Source: Rhizobiaceae bacterium (GTDB taxonomy: Bacteria; Pseudomonadota; Alphaproteobacteria; Rhizobiales; Rhizobiaceae). From it: a DNA stretch of 11,362 nt. The position numbers and the translations under genes were made by a program. The stretch spans positions 1 to 11,362 of the forward strand of contig JAEUMA010000451.1 of the NCBI GenBank assembly GCA_016793565.1. The letters run 5' to 3'. The number at the start of each line of letters is the position of its first letter. Position 1 is the stretch's first letter. The notes beneath the pieces are model-generated. The model searched no databases. It was not told the origin of the DNA and worked only from the letters and a program-made list of their open reading frames with translations. Of the stretch, positions 1 through 6,965 are shown piece by piece.

Positions 1-1
1 G

Positions 2-1729
2 GGCCGCTATTATGGCGACGCGGTGTTCGACCCGTTCACCGCCAGCGGCTATTTCGACCAGGCGGTGGCCGGCAGCCCCTCGCCTGTGTTCAACAACCTG
101 CGCTTCGGCGAACCAGCGGTCGAGCCGCGCGGCAATGCGCTGAGCTTCTCGGCGTTCTTCCAGGGACTGCTGCTCGACCCGCAGATGCTGGCCGGCAGTT
201 CGCGCCAGGCGACGCTGCTGCGGGTGCCGTTCTTCGAGGCGACCGTCGGCGGCGGCTTCGTTTCGGACACCGGCAGTCCCGGCTGGAACGGCACGATCGA
301 GATGCAGGGCTACCAGCCACTGCCTTTCCCCGTAAGCTTCTACGCCCAGGTCAGCGGGCTCGAGGCCGATACGCAGCAGGGGCTGGACACCACCAGCGGC
401 CTTTTGCGCCTGGAGGACCGCCTGATCTCCGGCAGCGGCTACGTCGCCATGCAGCCCGGCCCCTACGACCGGGTGGTCGCCTACGTGAATTCCAGCAAGC
501 TGGACAACCGGCTGTCCGCGATCCCGGACCCGATCATCCTGCCCTTCGGGGCCGACCTGTCGGACGACGGGACGACGCGCACGACCAATGCCGGCGTCGC
601 GTGGAGCCACACCTTCGGATACCGCAACGTGGCCAATGCCGCGCTCTTCTACACCAATGTCGACCAGAACGCTGTAGGGACGCGTCTTGCCGAAACCGGA
701 GTAGGCGAGGTCGGCACCGTCGTCGAGTCAGGCTCCCTGCAGCAAACCTATCTCGCCGCGGCCAGCCATACTTACGGCATCGGTGACTGGGTGTTCCGCT
801 ACGGCGCCGAGGGCGGCAAGATCGACGTCGCCACAACGGAAAGCGCGACCTTCTACTTCCCGTTCATACCGCCGCAATCCAACAGTGTTTCCTCGGACGA
901 TTCCATCGACATCGGCCGCATCTACTTCGACGCGCTCTACGATATCACGCCTAACCTGAAGGCGGAGGCGGGTCTGTTCGGCACGCTGATGGACGGAGCC
1001 TCCGTCGACGAGCAGAGGCTCGAACCGCGCGCCGGCCTCGCCTGGACGCCGGCGGAAGGTCAGTATTTGCGGGCCGCCTACATGCGCGAGCCGTCTTCCA
1101 TCAACTATGCCACGCTGGCGCCGGTCGGCGTGGTCGGCCTGCAGTCGAACCAGATCGGCCTACAGCCGGAGGGGCACTCCGACACTTTCGCGGCGCGGTG
1201 GGACGCCGAATGGAGCAGCCGCTTCTTCACATCGGTCGACTACCAGCATCAGGAACTCTACGACATCTCGCTCGCCATACCCGCCACCGCGCAGACCCTC
1301 GATCTCTCGCAGGGCCGCATGGACCGACTGAGCGCGACCGCCAATCTGTGGATCGGCGGCGGTCTTGGCGCATTCGCCACCCTTGCCTATGCGAATTCGG
1401 AGAACCAGGACCCTTCGAGCGAAGGGTTCGGGCTTGCCCTGCCTTACATTCCCGAAGTCGCCGCGCGCGTCGGCTTGACCTATGTCCACCCCAGCAATGT
1501 CAGCGTCTCCCTTTGGGGGAGCTATGTCGGACAACGGCTGGGAGACGTCATCGGAACGGAACTGGAGCCGTTCTGGACGCTGGACGGCGCGCTGCAATGG
1601 GAGCCGCTGGACAAAACCGTAGCGCTGGAACTTTCCGCCTACAACCTGTTGGACGAAGAGTTCCAGGTCGCCACTGGTACGCCCGGCTGGGGCAGGACGA
1701 TCGTGGGAACGCTCAAGGTCCGGTTCTGA
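2..1729 (+). CDS. Outer-membrane beta-barrel protein, TonB-dependent-receptor-like, C-terminal part (5' truncated)
   Basis: The reading frame is open from the first full codon of the window (position 2) to the TGA at 1727-1729, so about 575 C-terminal residues are visible and the true start lies upstream. A GTG at 23 is the first start-like codon but only because the window begins there. The protein is a long run of alternating amphipathic segments rich in Gly, Tyr, Asn and aromatic residues, without hydrophobic helices, as in outer-membrane barrels. The end is typical of TonB-dependent receptors: a segment with 'YNLLDEEF' and a last strand ending 'GTLKVRF', with the terminal Phe expected for BAM-recognised barrels. 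No plug domain or TonB box is visible; they could lie upstream, or the N-terminus could be another domain. The stop overlaps the start of the cyclase gene, so the two are probably co-translated. Ligand unknown. The barrel fold is confident; the exact family is less so. Confidence 0.72.
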   Translation, partial: GRYYGDAVFDPFTASGYFDQAVAGSPSPVFNNLRFGEPAVEPRGNALSFSAFFQGLLLDPQMLAGSSRQATLLRVPFFEATVGGGFVSDTGSPGWNGTIEMQGYQPLPFPVSFYAQVSGLEADTQQGLDTTSGLLRLEDRLISGSGYVAMQPGPYDRVVAYVNSSKLDNRLSAIPDPIILPFGADLSDDGTTRTTNAGVAWSHTFGYRNVANAALFYTNVDQNAVGTRLAETGVGEVGTVVESGSLQQTYLAAASHTYGIGDWVFRYGAEGGKIDVATTESATFYFPFIPPQSNSVSSDDSIDIGRIYFDALYDITPNLKAEAGLFGTLMDGASVDEQRLEPRAGLAWTPAEGQYLRAAYMREPSSINYATLAPVGVVGLQSNQIGLQPEGHSDTFAARWDAEWSSRFFTSVDYQHQELYDISLAIPATAQTLDLSQGRMDRLSATANLWIGGGLGAFATLAYANSENQDPSSEGFGLALPYIPEVAARVGLTYVHPSNVSVSLWGSYVGQRLGDVIGTELEPFWTLDGALQWEPLDKTVALELSAYNLLDEEFQVATGTPGWGRTIVGTLKVRF

Positions 1730-3684
1730 TGTCAGCGCCGCCCGGGCGCGAGCGGAACGGCCGCGCGGCCTTGCGGTTGCGCGGCCTGGCCGCCCTCGCG
1801 CTGCTGGCGACCATCGTCGCGATGCTGGTCTCGCTGACGCCGCCATGGCGTCTTCTCGACGCGCGGACCTTCGATTATCTGTCCACGCTTTCACCGCCGC
1901 CGCTGCCGGAGGCGGGGCCGATCGTTGTCGCCATCGACGAGCCATCTCTTGCCGAGATCGGCCTGCAATGGCCATGGCCCCGCGATCTACACGCACGTCT
2001 GGTGGAGTCGCTACGCGCGGCGGGCGCCAAGGCGGTCGGCCTCGACATCATCTTCGCCGAGCCATCGCAGTCGCCCACGGCCGACGCGGCATTGGCCGCG
2101 TCGATGGGACCGGACGTGGTGCTGGCCGCCGACGAGACCATCATCGAAAACGAGCATGCCGCGCAAAGGGTGCGCGTCGAGCCGCTGCCCACGCTGACGG
2201 AAGCGGGCGCCATCGGCGGCATCGCGTCGATCTCCCTCGACCCCGACGGGGTGTTCCGCAAACTGCCGACCTATCCTGACGGCTTCGCCCTTGGTCTGCT
2301 GCGCGCGGCCGGCACGGCGGCCGCCGAGCCGGAAGAGGCCCGGCTGGCGCAGGTCTTCGGGCCGGCGCGCACCTATCCGACCGTTTCCTACTATCAAGCG
2401 CTCGACCCAACGACCTTCCTGCCGGACGGCTATTTCCGCGACCGCGTGGCCATAGTCGGCCTCTCGCTGCAAAACGCTCCCCAGCTCGACGCAGGCAATG
2501 CCGACGCCAAGCCGACAGCCTACACCGTTCACACCGGGCGGCTGGTCGCGGGCGTCGAGATACAGGCGACCGTCTACGACAACATCCTCCACCGCCTGGC
2601 GGTCCGACCGGCGGGCACGGGGCTCATCCTGTTCGGAACCATCCTTGCTGCCTTGCTCGGCGCATTGCTTGTGCGACGCAGGACGGATTGGCGCACGCTG
2701 ATACTAGCCTTCGCAGGCCTCGCGGCTATCGCCGCATGCGCTTTCGCATCACTGCGGTTCGGGCGCGTCTTCGTGCCACCGCTCGCGCCGTCCCTTGCCT
2801 TCGCGATCGTGGCATCCGGCCAGGCGACCATCGATTATGCCGTGGAGCGGCGGCTGCGACGCGGCATCGTGCGTGCGTTCTCGCAGTATCTGGCCCCTGC
2901 CCTAGTGGAGAAGCTTGCCTCCGACCCGTCGCAATTACGGCTCGGCGGCGAGACGCGCGAACTGACCATCCTGTTCTGCGACGTGCGCGGCTTCACCACC
3001 ATATCGGAATCGATGAAGGACGACCCGCAACGCCTGACTGCGCTGATCAACCGCCTGCTGACGCCGCTGTCCGACGTGGTGCTGGCGGCCGGCGGCACCA
3101 TCGACAAGTATATCGGCGACTGTCTGATGGCGTTCTGGAATGCCCCTCTCGACGACAAGGACCACGCGGTGCACGCGGTCGAGGCTGCCCTTGGCATGCT
3201 CGACGCAGTGGAACAGGTCAATCGCGACCTCCAGGCCGAGGCCGCCGGACGGCCCGTGCCGGAACTGCGCATCGGCATCGGCATCAACACCGGCGAGTGC
3301 GTGGTCGGCAACATGGGTTCGGAACGGCGCTTCGACTATTCGGTGCTGGGCGATTCCGTGAATTTGGCTTCGCGGATGGAGGGTGCCTCCAAGGATGTCG
3401 GCGTGCCCCTCCTTCTCGGCGAGGCTACCGCCGCTGCCATCGGCCGCCGCATGACCCTGCTGCAGCTGGCGCGCATCAAGGTCAAGGGGCGCGCCGCGCC
3501 CGTGGTGGTCTATACGACATGCCGCGGCCTTGAGGAGCAGGATGCCGCGGCACATCGCGACGTGCTGGACCGCGCGACGCCATCTTCGCGTGCGACGGAA
3601 CTGGTCTCCGCCCTGCAGGCCGACCATCCGATGCTCACGCCCTATTACGCCCGGCTGTTCGCCGGCGAGATCGAACGGCCCTAG
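1729..3684 (+). CDS. CHASE2-domain adenylate/guanylate cyclase (class III), inner membrane
   Basis: Predicted 651-residue membrane cyclase making cAMP (less likely cGMP) from the nucleoside triphosphate. Residues 18-37 form a first membrane helix. Residues about 40-295 are a periplasmic CHASE2 sensor ('PIVVAIDEPSL', 'WPWPRDLHARL', 'VGLDIIFAEPS', 'GVEIQATVYDNIL'). Three further helices follow at about 297-315, 323-341 and 347-364, then the cytoplasmic cyclase domain (about 405-600). The active site looks complete: metal-binding Asp418 ('FCDVRGFT') and Asp464 ('YIGDCLMAFW'), base-contacting Lys460, and transition-state Asn545 and Arg549 ('VNLASRM'). The second purine-selecting position is Ser538, where class IIIa has Asp and class IIIb usually Thr. 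ATG 1729 was chosen because it overlaps the preceding stop as TGATG; the frame is open further upstream, back to 1198, but only as a shadow of the barrel gene. The short C-terminal tail is unassigned. Confidence 0.93.
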   Translation: MSAPPGRERNGRAALRLRGLAALALLATIVAMLVSLTPPWRLLDARTFDYLSTLSPPPLPEAGPIVVAIDEPSLAEIGLQWPWPRDLHARLVESLRAAGAKAVGLDIIFAEPSQSPTADAALAASMGPDVVLAADETIIENEHAAQRVRVEPLPTLTEAGAIGGIASISLDPDGVFRKLPTYPDGFALGLLRAAGTAAAEPEEARLAQVFGPARTYPTVSYYQALDPTTFLPDGYFRDRVAIVGLSLQNAPQLDAGNADAKPTAYTVHTGRLVAGVEIQATVYDNILHRLAVRPAGTGLILFGTILAALLGALLVRRRTDWRTLILAFAGLAAIAACAFASLRFGRVFVPPLAPSLAFAIVASGQATIDYAVERRLRRGIVRAFSQYLAPALVEKLASDPSQLRLGGETRELTILFCDVRGFTTISESMKDDPQRLTALINRLLTPLSDVVLAAGGTIDKYIGDCLMAFWNAPLDDKDHAVHAVEAALGMLDAVEQVNRDLQAEAAGRPVPELRIGIGINTGECVVGNMGSERRFDYSVLGDSVNLASRMEGASKDVGVPLLLGEATAAAIGRRMTLLQLARIKVKGRAAPVVVYTTCRGLEEQDAAAHRDVLDRATPSSRATELVSALQADHPMLTPYYARLFAGEIERP

Positions 3685-3687
3685 AAT

Positions 3688-3691
3688 GGAG
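3688..3691 (+). promoter_or_regulatory. Ribosome binding site deciding a TTG start
   Basis: GGAG lies 8 bases before TTG 3700, the only sensible start for the amidase. The ATG at 3686 that overlaps this site is in another frame and reads only five codons before a TGA that overlaps the TTG. Confidence 0.6.
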
Positions 3692-3699
3692 AAATCGCG

Positions 3700-5154
3700 T
3701 TGAGCATCGGCGAGACCTATGAGGAATACGACGCGGTCGGGCTGGCAGAACTGGTGCGCGACCGACAGGTGACGCCCACGGAACTGCTGGACGAGGCGCT
3801 GAGGCGGGCTGAGGCGCTGAATCCGACGCTCAACGCGCTCACCCTGCTGCGCGTCGACGTGGCCAGACGCCTGATCGCAGATGGTTTACCGCAGGGGCCG
3901 CTCGCCGGCGTACCCTTCCTGCTGAAGGACTTGGGCGCGGAGGCGGTAGACTTCCCCTGCAACAACGGTTCGGTTTTGACAGCGGGAACCACCTACGCCC
4001 AGGATTCCTCGATATATGCGCGCCTACGGGCTGCCGGCCTGGTGACCTTCGGGCGCACCACCGCGCCGGAGGGCGGTGTCGGTCCGGCGACCGAAGCCGC
4101 AGTCTATGGCGGGCCGACGCGAAACCCCTGGAACCTCGACCGGGTACCCGGCGGATCGTCCGGCGGTGCGGCGGCAGCCGTCGCTGCCGGCATTGTGCCT
4201 GCGGCGCACGGTTCGGACGGGGGCGGATCGGTGCGCATGCCGGCGTCCTGCTGCGGCCTGTTCGGCTTCAAGGCCACGCGTGCACGCCTGCCCGACGGCC
4301 CCTATGTCGGCGAAGGCTGGGCGGGAATGGCGATCGACGGATTTCTGACGCGGTCCGTGCGCGATACGGCGGTGCTGCTGGATGCGACACAGGGTCCGGA
4401 CCTCGGTGCGCCATACTATGCGCCGCCGCTCGCCGGCACATTCCTGGAAGCGACCAGGCGTGAGCCCGGCCGGCTGCGGATCGCGCTTGTGACGACCTCG
4501 TTCACGGGCGAGCCGGTGCACGCCGAATGCCGCGCCGCGACCGAACTGGCTGCCGAATTGCTGGAAGAGATGGGGCATGTGGTCGAGCCTGCGCTGCCTG
4601 ACGCCGACACGCCCGGCATGATGCGCGCCTGGACCAAGATCGTCGCGTGCGGAACAGCCCTTTCGGTGGACGGCACGTTGCGAAAGAAGGGCCGCGACCT
4701 GCAGCCCGGCGACATAGAAGGCGTCGCCCGCGGCGCCATCGCCTATGCCCGCACGCTGAGCGGGGCGGACTATCTCGAGGCGGTCGGCAAAATCCATGCC
4801 TACGGCCGGGAGATGGCCGCCTTCTTCGAGCGCTACGACATGATGCTGACGCCCATGCTGGCGGAGCCGCCAGCCGTGATCGGCCGCTTCAACCATGCCA
4901 CGGAGGATTATGTCGACTACCGCCTCGGACCCAGCCGCGTGTTCGCCTATTCGCCCTTCGCGGCCGCCTTCAACGCATCGGGGCAGCCGGCGGTGTCGCT
5001 GCCGCTCCACTGGACGCCGGACGGCCTGCCGATCGGCGTGCAGATCGCCGCCCGCTTCGGTGCCGACGAACTGCTGATGGCGCTGTCGGCGCGCATCGAG
5101 GAGGCGCGACCCTGGTTCGGCCGGCGCCCGCCGGTGAGGCTGGCTTCCGCTTAG
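3700..5154 (+). CDS. Amidase-signature hydrolase, NylA-like (6-aminohexanoate cyclic-dimer hydrolase type)
   Basis: A 484-residue cytoplasmic amidase hydrolysing C-N amide bonds through the Ser-cisSer-Lys mechanism. Visible residues are catalytic Lys76 ('GVPFLLKDLG'), cis-Ser153 in 'PGGSSGG' and nucleophile Ser177 in 'GSDGGGSVRMPAS'. The spacing (77 and 24 residues) and overall length fit the branch holding NylA, the nylon-oligomer cyclic-dimer hydrolase (recalled triad Lys72, Ser150, Ser174). Cys317 ('KIVACGTAL') falls close to where NylA has a Cys near the active site. There is no signal peptide. The TTG start is supported by a GGAG at 3688-3691, and the encoded N-terminus begins where related amidases begin. 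The gene follows the cyclase after 15 bases on the same strand and converges on the amidohydrolase. The natural substrate is unknown: the family hydrolyses many linear and cyclic amides, so the NylA label is a similarity call, not a function. Confidence 0.93.
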   Translation: MSIGETYEEYDAVGLAELVRDRQVTPTELLDEALRRAEALNPTLNALTLLRVDVARRLIADGLPQGPLAGVPFLLKDLGAEAVDFPCNNGSVLTAGTTYAQDSSIYARLRAAGLVTFGRTTAPEGGVGPATEAAVYGGPTRNPWNLDRVPGGSSGGAAAAVAAGIVPAAHGSDGGGSVRMPASCCGLFGFKATRARLPDGPYVGEGWAGMAIDGFLTRSVRDTAVLLDATQGPDLGAPYYAPPLAGTFLEATRREPGRLRIALVTTSFTGEPVHAECRAATELAAELLEEMGHVVEPALPDADTPGMMRAWTKIVACGTALSVDGTLRKKGRDLQPGDIEGVARGAIAYARTLSGADYLEAVGKIHAYGREMAAFFERYDMMLTPMLAEPPAVIGRFNHATEDYVDYRLGPSRVFAYSPFAAAFNASGQPAVSLPLHWTPDGLPIGVQIAARFGADELLMALSARIEEARPWFGRRPPVRLASA

Positions 5155-5160
5155 AGCGGT

Positions 5161-6831
5161 TCAGGCCCGGGCGCGGTACACCACCCGACCGTCACAGATC
5201 GTGCAGGCGACCTTCAGTTCGTCCACGGCCTCCGGCGTCATGCTCTCGACGTCGCCGGACAACACGACGACATCGGCCAGCAGGCCGGCCCGCAAGCGGC
5301 CTTTCGTGTCTTCCGCGAATTCGGCGTAGGCCCCGTCGGCGGTAAAGCCCGCCAACGCATCCAGGAGCGTCTGGCGCTGGTCGGGAGCGTCGTCGGCGGC
5401 GCGTGTCCGCGTCATCGCGGCGCGAACCCCGAGCAGCGGATCGAGCGGCGCCACGGGCCAGTCGCTAGCGAACGCCAGGCGCGCACCGGTTTCCCGGATC
5501 GTCTGCCAGGCGAAAGACAGCCGAAGCCGCTCGGGGCCGATCAGAGAAGCATAGGGCTGCACCGGGAAGACCGGCCCCGCCGCGTGCGTGGGCTGCATCG
5601 ACGCTATGACGCCGAGTTCGGCGAAACGCGGCAGATCTCGCACGTCGAGCACCTCGATATGTTCTACGCGGTGGCGGCTGTCACGAACGCCGTTGGCGCG
5701 CCGGGCGGCCGCATAGCCGTCGAGCGTGCGGCGCACGGCGCCGTCGCCGATGGCATGGACTGCGATCTGAAATCCGAGCCGGTCGGCCTCGATGCAGATG
5801 GCATCGAACTCCGCCTGCCCGAACAGGGCCTCGCCACTGACGCCGGGCCGGCCGGAATAGTTGGCGAGCATGAAGGCCGTGGTCGATTCCACCACGCCGT
5901 CCATGAACATCTTGACGAAATCCATGGTGAGCCGCGAAGAGCTCCAGCGCCGCCTCTGTTCCACCGCCTCGGCGAAATCCGACAGCGGCATGCCGGGCAG
6001 CATGCGGAAGCACATTCTCGCGCGCACCGGCAGACCTTCCGCGCGGTCGATATCGTCCAGCAATTCGAGCTGATAGCGATTGCCGTCCATGTTGTGGAAG
6101 CTGGTGATCCCCAGCGAGGCGCAGTAGGCAAGGCCCTTGCGCAGCACGTCGCGATCGGCGGCGCGCTCGGCATCCATGGGCGGCACGGCAGGGTCGCGCC
6201 CGGTCGAAAGGCCGAGCATGTCGCGGCCTCCGCACGCCGTCATCTCGACAAGGCGTTCGAAGGCGCCGAACTCACGCAACTCACCGCCGGCGAGGCCATC
6301 CGGCCCGATCACGATTTCGCTGCCGGCCGGCACAACCGCTCCCCGGAGCAAGCCGGCGGCCTCCAGCGCAGCCGTGTTCGCCCACATGGTATGGTGGTCC
6401 GCGGCGTAGAGCGCCAGCGGCTTGGCGGGAAGGATGCGGTCCAGCGTGTGCCGATCCAGCGGCTCGCCGCCAAGGATACCGTACTGCGCCTGTTCGGCGA
6501 CGAGCAGGCGCTCCCCCGGCCGCTCCTCCGAGCGCCGGCGCACCGCCCCGGCAACCGCATCGAAACCGGCCAGTCCCGCCAGCGAGAGACTGTCGAGCTG
6601 CGTCGAACCGGCGAAGATGTGCATGTGGCTTTCGATAAAGCCCGGCAGCACGGTGGCGCCGTCGGCGTCGATGATTTCCGTCGATGCGGAGCGCAGTTCC
6701 GCCACCTCCTCATGCGTGCCGACCGCAAGCAACCGGTCGCCGCCGATCGCCAGCGCCTCCGCACGCGGGCTGGCGCCATCCATGGTCAGAACGCGCGCGT
6801 TCTCGATGATGAGGTCTGCTTGCTGCGCCAT
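5161..6831 (-). CDS. YtcJ-type metal-dependent amidohydrolase (Amidohydro_3)
   Basis: A 556-residue cytoplasmic hydrolase of the Amidohydro_3/YtcJ branch, which includes N-substituted formamide deformylase. An N-terminal beta-sandwich segment ('DLIIENARVLTMDG') leads into the TIM barrel. Visible metal ligands and catalytic residues are His69 and His71 ('ESHMHIF'), Lys307 ('DFVKMFMDG', the likely carboxylated lysine), His359 ('VHAIGDGA'), His391 ('RVEHIEV') and Asp457 ('FASDWPVAPLDP'). The C-terminal segment ('GLLADVVVLSGD') closes the sandwich. Length is normal for the family. I chose ATG 6831 because GGGAGG stands five bases upstream and the family-conserved N-terminus starts directly after it; an upstream in-frame start at 6945 would add 38 residues that look like non-coding intergenic sequence. 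It is divergent from the ABC importer and convergent with the amidase. The scissile bond may be an amide, formamide or other ester-like bond; the sequence does not decide. Confidence 0.94.
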   Translation of the reverse strand: MAQQADLIIENARVLTMDGASPRAEALAIGGDRLLAVGTHEEVAELRSASTEIIDADGATVLPGFIESHMHIFAGSTQLDSLSLAGLAGFDAVAGAVRRRSEERPGERLLVAEQAQYGILGGEPLDRHTLDRILPAKPLALYAADHHTMWANTAALEAAGLLRGAVVPAGSEIVIGPDGLAGGELREFGAFERLVEMTACGGRDMLGLSTGRDPAVPPMDAERAADRDVLRKGLAYCASLGITSFHNMDGNRYQLELLDDIDRAEGLPVRARMCFRMLPGMPLSDFAEAVEQRRRWSSSRLTMDFVKMFMDGVVESTTAFMLANYSGRPGVSGEALFGQAEFDAICIEADRLGFQIAVHAIGDGAVRRTLDGYAAARRANGVRDSRHRVEHIEVLDVRDLPRFAELGVIASMQPTHAAGPVFPVQPYASLIGPERLRLSFAWQTIRETGARLAFASDWPVAPLDPLLGVRAAMTRTRAADDAPDQRQTLLDALAGFTADGAYAEFAEDTKGRLRAGLLADVVVLSGDVESMTPEAVDELKVACTICDGRVVYRARA

Positions 6832-6836
6832 GATGG

Positions 6837-6842
6837 CCTCCC
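6837..6842 (-). promoter_or_regulatory. Ribosome binding site of the amidohydrolase
   Basis: On the minus strand GGGAGG precedes ATG 6831 by five bases. It is the strongest Shine-Dalgarno match near a start in the window and fixes the start over the longer in-frame alternatives. Confidence 0.75.
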
Positions 6843-6874
6843 GGTTTCCAGCGCCACCCATACGCAATCGGCTT

Positions 6875-6937
6875 GCGGGACGCCAACCGGTCAAATAGGC
6901 TGCCTCAAAAGTTGGCGTTCCGAGGGAGCGGGACGCC
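6875..6937 (+). repeat. Direct repeat pair of GCGGGACGCC
   Basis: GCGGGACGCC occurs at 6875-6884 and again at 6928-6937, 53 bp apart (about five helical turns). The first copy overlaps the left arm of the inverted repeat; the second extends to GGGACGCCTTC (6930-6940) and would be a third half-site on the same DNA face. The related octamer GGGACGCC also occurs by chance inside the barrel gene near 1200, so the octamer alone is not specific. Confidence 0.45.
6877..6921. repeat. Imperfect inverted repeat, 11-bp arms, probable operator
   Basis: Left arm GGGACGCCAAC (6877-6887) and right arm GTTGGCGTTCC (6911-6921) are inverted copies matching at 10 of 11 positions, separated by 23 bases. The arm centres are 34 bp apart, so a dimeric regulator contacting both, or DNA looping, is possible. 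The location midway between divergent genes suggests an operator; the binding protein is unknown. Confidence 0.6.
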
Positions 6938-6965
6938 TTCGACAACGAACCGGAAAAGAGCGGGC

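Larger units (their letters stand above)
6832..6965. promoter_or_regulatory. Divergent intergenic control region between amidohydrolase and ABC importer
   Basis: The 134 bases between the two divergent start codons must hold the promoters of both units unless one is read from elsewhere. Three copies of a GGRACGCC-type element lie here (6877-6887 on +, 6911-6921 on -, 6930-6940 on +). For the rightward operon, TTGCGG (6874-6879) with TAGGCT (6896-6901) at 16-base spacing is a weak sigma-70-like candidate with poor matches; I would not rely on it. I see no convincing leftward promoter. No regulator gene is present in the window. Confidence 0.55.

Noticed and set aside
1408..1429. Hairpin CCCTTC/GAAGGG with GAGC loop inside the barrel gene
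   Set aside because: It is a short stem within codons for 'DPSSEGF', with no T-run and no gene boundary nearby, so probably a by-product of coding sequence.
1198..1728. Upstream extension of the cyclase reading frame
   Set aside because: The frame is open but overlaps the barrel gene for over 500 bases and encodes Arg-rich sequence with no domain; the TGATG junction at 1727-1731 marks the natural start.
1759..1770. 12-bp palindrome GGCCGCGCGGCC near the cyclase start
   Set aside because: It lies inside the codons of the Arg/Ala-rich N-terminus; such palindromes are expected in very G+C-rich coding DNA.
1160..1996. 278-residue open frame on the minus strand
   Set aside because: It lies across the end of the barrel gene and start of the cyclase gene, has a Arg/Ala/Pro-rich low-information composition and no recognisable domain; it is a shadow frame of G+C-rich coding DNA.
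6832..6945. Longer amidohydrolase start adding 38 residues
   Set aside because: The extension would occupy the control region, lacks family similarity, and ATG 6831 has the strong GGGAGG site.
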